DNA from: Verrucomicrobia bacterium 12-59-8
Lineage (GTDB): Bacteria > Verrucomicrobiota > Verrucomicrobiae > Verrucomicrobiales > Verrucomicrobiaceae
Assembly: GCA_002279765.1 (NCBI GenBank)
Contig: NCCR01000046.1
Span: 1-32,659, forward strand
Reading direction: 5' to 3'
DNA: 32,659 nt
Positions 17,901 through 29,900 of the stretch are shown here, piece after piece. The notes under the pieces are model-generated. The model did no database searches and was not told where the DNA came from. It worked only from the letters and a program-made list of their open reading frames with translations. The position numbers and the translations under genes were made by a program. How positions within the stretch are numbered: the first letter of the stretch is position 1; every line of letters starts with the position of its first letter.

Positions 17901-20900
17901 GCGTGAGCGTGTCGGTGATGGTGATGGTGCTGGAGTTCACCGCATCGATGTAAATACTGTCCGTGGACGAGGTCTGCTGAGCATTGCCGCTGAGGGTGAT
18001 GGAGTTGTTGGCGGCATCAATGCTGGTGATGGTGTAAGTGGTGCCAAGTGGCAGGATAGCATTGATGCTGCGGACCACCTGCCCGACCTGGAGACCGGTG
18101 GTGACGATGTTCGACACCGTATTGCTGCCCAGCGTGAAGGTGGCGCCACGCGCAATGCTGCTGTTGAAGAAGCGGATCGTGTTGACGTTGGCATTTGATA
18201 CTGTGCTGCCGCTGAAGGCATCGAAGCTCAACGCGCCGTCCATGACGTTCTGGTAGGACTGCCAGTTGGCGGGGTTGCCGACGATCGTGTGCGCCGCAGC
18301 GCCGCCGATGGAAATGTTGTCGGAAGCCACCACGCTGTAGCCGTTGGCGTCCACAAAGGCGAAATAGTTGACCCCTGGATTTCTGATGTCGATCGAGGTC
18401 TGATACGTGATGCGCGGCAGAACGACCTGAACATCGACCCCGAACACACCGGCCAGCGTGATGTTGGCGTCGCCCGTGCCGTTGTGGTTTTCCACAAAGA
18501 GGGCGGAACTACCGGTGCCGAAGTTCACTTTGGACGGATTGGCGGCGTCCTGCAGATTGAGCGTGGTGTTCAAATTGGAATTGAGCACATTGGAGACCGT
18601 GACCACCGAAGCGCCTTCTGCGAGGCTGAAGGTGCCGATCATGTTCTGAGTAGTGCTGCGGTCGGAGGCTCCGAGCAGCTCCAACGTACCACCGCTCAGT
18701 GTGAGGGTGCCGACATCATTGCGGACGAACTGATCGTTGTAGGTGGCATTGAGGCGCAAAGTGCCATCATAGACAATGAGGCTCCTGAGGCCGTAGCTGC
18801 CAGCATTGGGGGTGAGAGTACCACGCAGTTCCAGCAGGCCAGCGCCCTTTTTAATAAGGCGGTAGTTTTCCTCGGCGGCAGGGGTCGTGATGTTGCCAGC
18901 CAGTACCAGACGGGTGTAGGCGTTGCCCACATCGAAAACGCCATCCGCATTGATGGTGAAGCCGCGGTCAGAGACTGCGTTGAGACCGTTATACTGGAAG
19001 GTGCCGTTGTTGAGGATGAGGTTGGAAGCGGCATTATTGGAGGCGCCCAGATTGCTGGCAGGTCCGGCAAAGACGAGTGCATTGGACACCGAGGTGAACT
19101 GGACTGCACTGGAAAGAACAATCTGGGTGTCGCTCAGGATGGCGGCAATGGTGGTGCCCACCGGTATGCCTGGTCCGGTGACCTGCTGCCCAACGGCGAG
19201 CCCTGTCACGGAAGAGGCGAAAGTGACCGTGCTGCTGCCGGTAGTCGTCATGGCCGCCAGGGTGCCGCCAAGGACCGTCGGAGCGCCGAAGGTGAGATTG
19301 TTCGTTCCCGTGCTCGTGACCGGCACATTGATGTCAACGTTGTGCCCATCCACGATACGGATGATGACTGCGCCAGACGGAATGCCGGTGCCGCTGACGG
19401 TCTGACCCAGCGTGAGACCCACGGTGCTGGGCAGCACGAGCCGTGCGGAACTGGTGGTGACCGAGGCCAGCGAAACGCCGCTTTTCAAAATTCCAGAGGA
19501 ATCAGCGTAGGTCAGCGGGATGTTGGTGCCGGACCCGGTGGCAGTCAGGGTCATGGTGAAACGGGTGCCGTCAATGATCGTGGCGATGACCGCTCCGACA
19601 GGAATGTTCGCCCCTGCAATCGCCTGCCCCGGGGTCAGCCCCGCCGTGCTGGCCACCGTGACCGTAACGCTGCTGTTGGTGGTAGTGGAATTAAGCACTC
19701 CGCTGAAACCGGAAATCTGCCCATAGCTGAGGTTCTGCGAGGCCGAGATGGTGGCTCCATTGGTGAGCGTGATCTGGCTGCTACTGTTGATGGCCGAGAT
19801 GGTGGCTCCGCCATAATTAATGCCTGCGCCATTGGCCGTGGCCGTGGCATTCACACTGATCGTCACCTGGTTATTGCTGGTGTTGATGGCCTGGATGACA
19901 GCGCCAGCGGGGATGCCAGCGCCCACCACCGGCAGTCCGTTGGACAACCCGGCGGTGCTGGAGACCACGATCACATTGGATCCTGAGACGGTGTTGGTGG
20001 TCAGGCTGACGACCGGAGGCAGTCCGGTGCCGGTCACCGTCTGGCCAAAGGTAAGGCCGGTGGTGGTGGTGCCGGACAAGGTGACGGCTTTGGTGGTGGT
20101 GGAGTTCAGGGTGGTCAGCACCGCGCTAGAGGCGAAACCTTCCACGGACAACTGGCGTACCGTGAGCACTCCGCTGTTGAGCGTGTTGACGCCGGTGTAG
20201 GTGTTGAGACCGGAGAGAATCAAATTCCCCAGGCCCGTCTTGCTCAGCCCGTTGGCCACGGCGCCAAAGGTGAGAGTCGCAGCGCCGTCCGCATTGGCAG
20301 CGCTGCTCAGGGTGATGGTGCCGTTCACAGCATCAATGCTGCTAATGGTGGCACCCGCAGCGATACCAGTTCCCGTCACTGCGAGTCCGGGAGCAAGACC
20401 GGAAACATTCACGCCCGTGATGGTCGTGGTGCCAGTGACCGTGGCACCCGTGCGGCTGGTCGGTGCCAGATTGGCGATCACGGCGGAGATTTCCAGCGGG
20501 GCCAGCGTGTTGTTCTGATAGATCCGCAGATCTGAATTGAAGCCTGCACCACCGCTGAGGGTGCCGGTACCAGCGATGACCGCCACGTCTGATCCCAGGC
20601 CGGAAGTGACGAGAATGCCGCTGCCCTGCAGGACATTGGTGCCCGAGAGTGTGACGGTCATGTTTGCGGCACTGTTGTTGGGAGTGTTGAACCGCAGGGT
20701 GTTCGGCGTGGTGTTGTTCTGCGTGCTGGGGCCGACGATGTCCATGTTGGCGCCAAAGTTTGCCGTCGTTGGCAGCACCCAGTCATTCGCCACGCTGCTG
20801 GTGAGATAGTTGGTGAAAGCACTGATGAGAAGATCAGCGCCGGTGGTGGAACCGGTGTCCGCTCCCGCTTCATTGTAGCTGCTCTTCATGGCCCAATCGG

Positions 20901-23900
20901 AGCTGCCCAGCGTGGCCCAGCCCCCCAGGATGCCGTTGATGTTGTTGGTGTCGGTGCTGGCGATGTTGCTAGCACCGAAATTCACCGTACCGCCGGTCTG
21001 CACACCAATGCCGTTGAGACGCAGGATGGAACTGCCGCCGAGCCGGCTGATGCTGTTGCTGCCAACAGCAATGGTCGTGCCTGAAACAATTTCCACATGG
21101 GAACCGCCGACGAGAACGATGCTGCCCCCCAGGCGTCCGCCACCAAGGGTGAGCGACCCGGTGTCCGAAAGCTTGGAAGTGTTGTTAACCGTGTAATCAA
21201 GCTGGAGAGTGCCAGCCTGCAAGGTGTAGCTAGGAACCACGGCGCTGCTCGTGTTGTTACGCGTGGTAGTTTCGACGCTGCCCTTCAAAATGAGCGTGCC
21301 TTCTCCCAACTGGGTGATGGCACCTGCACCGGCGATGGTGCCAAGCAGCGTCAGCGAGGCCCCCGAATTGACCAGAATGTTGGAGTTCGCAGAAATCGTC
21401 ACCGTTCCAGCCCATGAACTGTTGCCAGTGCTGGTTGCCAGAGTGCCACCGGAGAGGAACAACTGCTCAATGGTGGAGTAGGTGACGTTGCGCAAATCCA
21501 GCGTGGCATTCTGATTACCCAGAACGGAGCTGCCATTGGTTCCGCCACCCACCACCACGCCCGCGCCACCCTGCGCACCAAAGGCGCCATCGACGGTGGT
21601 GGCAAGAATACCAGCCAGCACCACGGTTTCACCGCTGTAGCTGTTGCCGAGGACTGAGACCGAGATGCTACCATTCGCGGTGGCATTCGAGCTGATGGTG
21701 ATGCTGTGGTTGGCATCGATGCTGACCACCGTGCTGCCGGTTGGAATGCCTTTGCCGCTGACCTGCTGACCCACGGTGATTCTGGAGGTGTCCGTCATCG
21801 TGATCGTGCTGCTGCCAGTGACCGTTGTGCCCGTGCGGCTCACCGCTGAGTCGATGACCCAGGTGCCATTGCCGGTCTTGGCCAGCGATGTCAGCCCGCC
21901 TTCGCCATCGCCAAGCACAAGGTCAAACTTGTTGTCGCCACGATTTGACCCGCCGAGGGTCAGGGTGCGATCACCGGAGCCGGTAAACGCCACGGCATTC
22001 GAGAAGGTGTTGCCCCACTTCAAGGTGGCGTTGAGACGTGTGCCGTCTGCAATGAGCGTGCCGGCGGCATCGCCAGTCCCCAGAGTGAAAGCGCGATCCG
22101 TCAAACCGCTGTTGGCGCTGTAGTAACGCAGCGCGCCGCCGTCCAACACCAGATTGGCTGCCGCACTGGAGGATTTGCCAATGCCGCTGTTAAAGCCGCT
22201 GAAGCTGATGACGTCAATATTGATGACGCCGCCGTTGATGACCGTCGGTCCGCTGTAAGAATTGGTTCCAGTCAGACCGAACACACCCTGGCCGCTCTTG
22301 ACCACCGAAACGCTGCCGGTGCCGGAGAACCCGTCACGAATGCTGCCGGTGAAGTTAAAGCTCTCATCAGAATCAACCGTGATGACCGAGACGCCGGGGC
22401 CTTCGTTGGTCAGGGTGCCGCTGCCGGTCAGGCTGGACACCAGGGTGTCATAGCCATTGAGATCCACGATACCCCCAAGCAGTTTGAGCGTGTAGCCAGC
22501 GCCGCTGCTCGTTTGGAGCGCGGTGTCACTTTTGAAGACCACACTGCCTGAATTGACGGTGAGCGTACCATCGAACAGGTTGGTGCCCGCGCCATTGTAG
22601 CCCAGTATGAGCATGCCGTTGTTAACCGAGATGTCGCTGCGCAGGGTGTTGTTCCCACGCAGTTCGATGGCTGATCCAAGGACCCGGACGAAACCGATGT
22701 TGTTGTCCCCGGTCAGGCGCATCACATTAAAGCCGCCGAAATTGACGCTGACATTGGTGCCGTCTGTGGTGACGGGGTTGGAGATGGTGATGGTATCCGT
22801 GTCCTTGTCGATGGCGGTAATGTAGGTGCCAGCCGGTATGCCGTAGCTGGTGGTGGTGGTGCTGCCATCAGGGAGCGTCACCAACTGTCCGGTGACGGTG
22901 GCCCCAACCTCCAGGGCGTCCACCAGACCGGGGCCGACCTTGATGGTGGTGCTGCCATTCGAATAGGTGGAGGTCAGCGTGGCAACGCCGGCGGTCGTGG
23001 TGCCGTTTGTTTCCAGGCCACCGGTAAGATCATTGTTGCCGGCGATTTCCAGCACGCCTTCGTGTGTGGCATCAGTGACAAAAATGAGCCTGCCCAGCCT
23101 GCCATCAATGGTGTTAGCAGCCCCCATGGTCAGCTTGCGGTTGTCTGAGACAGAGATGAGACCGTCGGTGGCGCCGAGGGTGATGCCGCGGTTGGTGTCG
23201 GCAAAAGACATGGTATCGTTGACCAGCAGACGCCCTCCGTTGAGGTAGAGCTGTTCAGCCACGAAGCTCGCGGGATTGGCGCCCAGATCGGATTCGCGGG
23301 TGATCTGCACGACGCCTTCATTGATAATGGTCTTGCCGGTGTAGGTGTTCACTACGCCATAGGTCAACGTGTTGCTGGATACTGTGAGCGTGGGAGCCGC
23401 AGAAAGAGTGACGACGTTGCCAGCGATGGCTTTAATGGTGGTGCCGGCCTGGATTCCTGAACCCGAGACCGTGGCACCCACCCGCAGATCAGCGGTGCCG
23501 CCAGCAGTGACCGTAATGTCGAAGTTGCCCACCGTTGTGTTGGTAGTCTTCGTGGTGGTCGGATTGAGCACCAGCGTGGATGTACCCGATTTCACCAACG
23601 AAACCAAATTGGTCCCGTTGTTGGCAACGACGGCGCTGACCGTGAGCTGATTGGTCGGCGTCTGGAAGAGCAGTTCATAATAGCCGGACGCTCCCGCGCC
23701 TGCCGTGATCGAGCCCGGACCCGCGATGATGTGGTTGGCACGACTGGAGAGCACGCCACCGGCATCGACCTTCAGAACACTGCCACTGGCGATGGTGAGC
23801 GTTCGGGCGCTGAGGTCCTGAATATTGAGGGTGTGGACGGTATAGGCTGTGTTGGTGCCGGAGGTCTGGTTGCCACCCGACATTTTGATATTGAGTGCGG

Positions 23901-26900
23901 AATTGGTCCATCCGCCAATGCCAGTCGTGCTGTAACCGGTGTAGGCCGAGATGGCGCCCCCCACCGAGGTGGCCCACTCGTAGACTGTGCTGCCGCCCGT
24001 AACGGCAATCTTGGTGGCCCAGCCGCCCAGAATTCCACTGGAATCATTGCTCAATCCGTTGATGACGATGCTGGCATTTGTTTCGGCACCGGAAGTGGTG
24101 TCAAACAGCAGCGTAGAACCAAGAGTGCGACCGGTGAAACCACCAAAAGTCAGCACACTGGTGCTGGAGGTCCCGGGATTCATCACATTGGTCATGAAGT
24201 TGCGAATGACATTGCCCCCGCCGCTCAGGCTCAGGCTGCCCAGGGTTTCGGAGAAGGTCGAGGCGACGTCTGTACCAGCACCAAAATTGCCAAAGATAAT
24301 GCGTCCCGCATTGAGATTGATCGTGGCATTGTCCGGCAGGCGGTTGTTCAGATTGAAAGAATTGTTGACTGATTTGTCCGCATTCAGAGAGACTTGGTTT
24401 TGCAGCTCAAGGTCAGGAGTTTGATTGCCACCTCCGGTGAAGCCAATGCCGGAAATGTTGATGGACGTCACGCCCGTGAGTGAACCGTTGAAGACCAGCG
24501 TGACATTGGCTCCTTCCAAATCCACCAGGCCGTTGACGTTGCTGGCTGAGGTGATGCTGAGAGACGCACCATTGAAGATGCTGTCTCCCGTTCCCTTGAT
24601 ATGCAGCCCGCCTGCCGTGACATTCACGGGCTGGTTCCAGTTCACCGTGGTGAATTTTTCCAATCCAGTGATCCAGAAACCGGATCCCCCAATGGTGGTC
24701 GGAGTGGAGAAGGTGGTGGTGCCACCATCAACGACGTTGAATCCACCACCGAAGGAAACCAGGCTGCCAAAGGCGAAAAACTGACCGTTGTTGGTGGCGG
24801 TGGCAGCAGCAGAAATGACGATCTGCGTGCCGTTGGTGATGCTGCGAATCACAGAACCTGTAGGTATGCCGGAACCAGAGATTGCCATACCGGCAGACAG
24901 ACCCGTCGTATCTGTCACCGTAATGGTGGTGCTGTCTTTGACCGTGGAATTGGTGGTGGCTCCAGCCCTCTGCAACGCGCCGGAATAGGTGAGATTGGTG
25001 AGCGTCGCACCTGCGGTGGGAGCGACACTGAGAGTGTACTGCGAGCCATTGATGATGCTGGCTATGGTGCTCCCCGCCTCAATCCCGGTACCGCTGACCG
25101 GCATGCCGACGGCAAGTCCGGCGGTGGTTCCGACTGTCACCGTGGTGCTGCCTGCGGTCCAAGTGGCCTGCTGGTTGGGGGTGTTGATGCTCACCGTCCC
25201 ACCGCCGCCATCGCGGAAGCCGACACCTGTTCCGGTGACCACTTCGGCGAAATTGAAGGTGGTTCCAGTGCTGCGCAGGCCAAGGGTGCCACTGTTGGCG
25301 ATGATGCTGTTGAAGTTGGTGGTGGTGTCGAGAACCAGAGTCGCACCGTTATTGACGGTAGTGGAACCGGTGTAGTTGATGTTGCCCAGTGCCAGAACCT
25401 GGGTGCCGACCCCGCTGACCACGAGATTGAGGATGCCCGTACCATTGTTATTGGCGCGGTTGCGCAGGAAACCGTTGTAGCTCTGCAGGCCGCTGGTGTT
25501 GAGCGTCAGCGTGCTGTCGTAGGGGTTGGCCTCGCCTTCGGTGTTTTCGATGACACCGCTGGCGGTGTAGTCAGAGAGCCCGCGGACCGTTTCATCAAAA
25601 CCCATGGTTTTGAAGTAGGCGTTGTTGCCACCGTTGCCCGTGGCGGCAAAACCGTTGCCAGCATCAAAGCGGATGAGCGAGGTGTCGGAGATCTGGTTGC
25701 TGCCATTGAGCGCGACGACCGTGCTGCCCAGGCCGCCCAAACTCATGTTGCCGATGATGAGATTGCCAGCGATGGCACCGTTGGCCACATTGGCGCCGAA
25801 GACTGTGGTCACAGCCGTTGCATCGCCTGTGGCGGGCACGGAGAGCACGAACTGCGTGGCGCTGATCACCGAGACAACTGTGGCCCCGGCAGGGATGTTG
25901 TCATTGCCGGTGACCGGCATGCCTGGGTAGAAACCAGCCGTGGACCCCACCGTCACGGTGGTGCTGCCGCTGGTAGTCGTGGCGAAGCTGCCATAGGTCG
26001 TAGCGACTCCAGAGGCAGTGGCGGTAGCGGTGGCGCCGCTGTTAGTGATGTTGGAAATGAGGGAGACCGAAGTTGTGTTGGTCGTGGCATTGTAGCTGAC
26101 TGCTCCCACCAAGGCACCGGCAGGGATGTTGGGATTGCCACCCAAAGGCATTCCAGTGACGAGGCGGTTGGTATAATTGCCAGTGATGGTGATAGTGCCG
26201 CTGCCCTGCGTGGTGTTGAATGCTAGGGACCCGAAGGCTCCAAAGTTTGCGGTTGCCGTGGCGGTTGCTGTGGCGTTGCTGGAAAGCGTGATCTGAGTCT
26301 GGTTGAGAGCGGAGTTATACACCACATTGTTGACGACAGCCGAAGCTGGAATGGATGCCACCCCGGCTATGCTCATCCCAGCATAGATCTGCGCCGTGAT
26401 GTCGCCAGAAACTGTGACGAGGCTGTTGCCGCTGGTGGTGTTGAAAGTGGCGGTTCCACCGTTGATGGATTCTGCTTTGCCGAGCACGAGCTGGGCATTG
26501 GTGGCATCTCCAAAGCCGCGATTGAAAACGCGCGTGTCCCCGGTGTAGGTGTTTGCCGTGAGACCGCTATAGGTCACGCGACCGGCTCCCATGATCGTCA
26601 CGCCGAGACCGGCGGTGCTTGACGAGATGGCTCCGCTGATGTCCAGGCGTCCGGCTGCCCCACCGGAGTTCACATTGATGTTCAGGTCAGAATTCAGCAG
26701 CACCGGAGCGGCGATGACGTCCACCCCGACGGTGCCGCTGTTGGACAGCACCTTGCTCAGCAAAGCCTTGCCGTAAGCACCATTGTCAAACACCAGACTG
26801 CCGCCGCCGCTGCCCTGCGCCAGGGTGAAGAAGTGGGTGTTGTTAAAATCTCCGATGAAGACTTTACCGGCGGTTTTGTTGCCATCCAGAGTGACGATGG

Positions 26901-29900
26901 CATCGGAGGTGATGTTGGCGTTGAAGACAGCGATGCCAGCAGCCGAATCCGGCACGGAGGCGGGGGACCAGCTGGTGGATACACCCCATGAGCCGCTGCC
27001 GGCCAGGTTGTAGGAGCTGAGTTTGACCGGGATCAACGGTGGGGTGGTGATGATGACAATGATGCCGTCAGTGAGGAACTTGCTGACGTCATAAACCAAT
27101 CCGCCATTGAGCGTGGGCAGGTTGAGATTGCCGCCGCCGGCTCCTCCCGTGCGGTAGTTGGTGCCGACATTGAAGGTGGAACTGCCGTCGGTGGCGAGCC
27201 AGTTGCCCAAATTGAGCACATCGCCAAGTCTCGCATTGGCGACAAAACCGCTGTCGATCACATTGAAAGTGGTCTGGTTGAGAATCAGCGAACCATTGAG
27301 GCTGATGAAATCATGCTGTCCGGAAGTTGGCAGGTAACTGTTCCAAAGCAACAGAGTGCTGTCGCTGCTGATATACCCCCCCAGGCTGTCATAAGTGCCG
27401 CCAACCAACTGGGACAGAATATTGCTGTCGAAGCCCGTGCGGCTGCTGACCTGGAAATTGGCGACCGAGCCAGCTGCAAGCTGGAGATTGCCGTTGAAAG
27501 TGAGAGTGCCGATGCTGCCGCCGCTGGAATCACCCGGGGAGAGAATTGCACCGCTGCTGATAACATGATTGGTCACGGAGGCCGTGCCATTGATGAGGCC
27601 GGAGCCTGCCAGAGTCGCTCCGGAACTAATGACCGTGGCTCCCATGCCGGTCTGCCCGACGCCACTGACGCCGACTTGCAGCAGGCCGCCATTGACCGTG
27701 GTCGAGCCCGTGTAGGTGTTCAAACCGCTGAGAATCCAGGAGCTGTCATCTGCACTCTTCACAAATGAGGTGGGATTGGACGGGGAGTTGTCGCTGATGA
27801 CGCCGTTGATGCGGTTGGCGCTGCCGGAGTAGCTACCGCCCACCGTGAGCGTTTTGGCCCCTGCCCCCGTGGAACTGAATGCGCCATTGAAGATCAGCGC
27901 ACCTGTGCCGGAGGACTGGATGCCACCACCACCGGTGGTGCCCGCCAGATTGAAGACACGGTCCGTGGTTTCGCCCGTTCCGGTATAGAGCAAGGTGCCC
28001 GTGGTGCCTGCATTGCCGAGAGCGACCGTCCCGTTTGCCAGGGTGGTAGGCGCACCGAGGCTGCTGCTGGCAGTGCCGCCTGAAACACTGTTGATCGATT
28101 TAACACTCAAAATGCCATCCAGAATGCTGGTGGTGCCGCTGTAGGTGTTTGCACCGGAAATAACCCAGGTGCCGGAACCTGATTTGACCAAAGAAGTCAG
28201 GTTGCTGCCGTTGAAGTTGGAAATGACGCCAGCAAATTCGTTGGCGTCCGTGTCGGTGCCGTCAAGCGTCAACGCTTTGCTGCCGACTCCGGTGACAGAC
28301 AGATTGCTGGTGATCACCAGCGCGCCTGTGCCGGAGGAAACAATCGTTCCACCACCAGTCGTGCCGGAGAGGGCAAAAATGCGGTCTGTCTGCTCACCCA
28401 CACCCGTGTAGATCAAAGCACCAGTGGTGGTGAGGCTGCCCAGAGCAATGGTGCCTGAAGCATTGTCAATGGGAGCACCGAGGCTGCTGCTCGTCAGCCG
28501 TGGCGTGCCGCCATTGACACTGTTGAGGCTCGAAACGGTCAGAGAGCCGTTTTGAATGCTGACCGTGCCAGTGAAGGTGTTGGCACCACCGAGCACCCAG
28601 TTGCCCGCACCCGATTTCACGAGGCTCAGCGATGCGCTGCCATTGGAGTCGGTCAGCAGGGTGTTGAGAGTGTTGGCCCCGGTGTTGGAACCCGACAAGG
28701 TCAGTGTGCGCGAAGCTCCAAAGGTCAGAGATTCGTCCACGCTGGTGGGCACTCCATTGGTAGGATCTCCGTCATCATCATAATTGATGGGCTTATTGAT
28801 GGTGATCTGGCTGTTCGGCCCGTCGATTGAAGCAATGACGGCTCCGGCTGGGATGCCCTGGCCGGTAATATGCATTCCCAACGTCAGACCCGTGGTGTTG
28901 ATGCCGGTGATCGTGTATGATTCCTGACCGACAATCACATTCCCGTTGATGTCCACACCTGAGTTAACCAGGTGGGCCTGGCCGCTCAGGTCGGTTTGAT
29001 CCATGCGCCCAGTGCTGTTGAAGGTCAGGGTGCCGGTGCCAGATGCATCAATTGCACCACCTGCGGTCAGTAGGGTGAAGAGACGATCAGTGGAGGCATT
29101 GGCGCTGCCGCTGTACTGTAATGTACCGCCGGAGAGCACCAGATTGGCGGAGTTTGCCGATGCCTTGCCGATGCTGCTGGCCTGCCCCCCATTGGCGAGG
29201 GAGGAAACACTCAGCACACCCGCGCTGACCACCGTAGAGCCGCCATAGGTATTGTTATTGGTAAGAGCCAGAGTGCCGACACCGTCCTTGCTCAGACCAA
29301 AGCCGTTGCTGTTGTCACTGATCACGCCGCCGACGGTGAGCGGGTTGCTGTTGTTGATGGTCCAGGTCTGGGTGGCGCCCAGCACCACCGGTGCATTAAT
29401 GGTATGGGTGCCGGAACCCGCGATGGCATTGATCGCTCCATAGATGGTCAGGGTATCGGTGCTGCCAACGGTACCAATGGTCACATTGCCAGCGGTGGCG
29501 GTGAAATTCAGCGTGCCTATGGAGGTGTCTGCGCCAAGCACGGTGCTGAGATTGCCCGCACCACTGTTCACGGTGAAATTGACCGTGTCCACGTTGACGG
29601 GGGCCACTCCTGAAACGCTCCCACCGGTGGCGGCTGTGCTCCAGTTGAGTGGATTGGTCCAGACGTTGCTAGTGCCACCAGCCCAGTAAAGGGTGTTGAT
29701 GGATTGGGACTCCACTTTGAGGGACACTTTTTTACTTACCGACGTGTCAAGAGAGAGGAGATAGGCGGTCGGGTTGGTCGTGGGATTAAGCACGATGTAT
29801 TTCGAAGCGAGGGTCAGATTGCTCCCACCTGTCAGTGTAGCTGTGGAGCCGTTGGTGACGATCAAGTCGTAGTTGGCAATCGCGAGGCTGTTCACGCCAG

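Noticed and set aside
18289..19986. Plus-strand open frame of 565 codons inside the giant gene
   Set aside because: It is antisense to the repeat protein, and its His/Gly/Asp-rich translation is a mirror of the repeat codons.
24601..26226. Plus-strand open frame of 541 codons inside the giant gene
   Set aside because: Same reason: a shadow of repeated Thr/Ala/Gly codons on the other strand.
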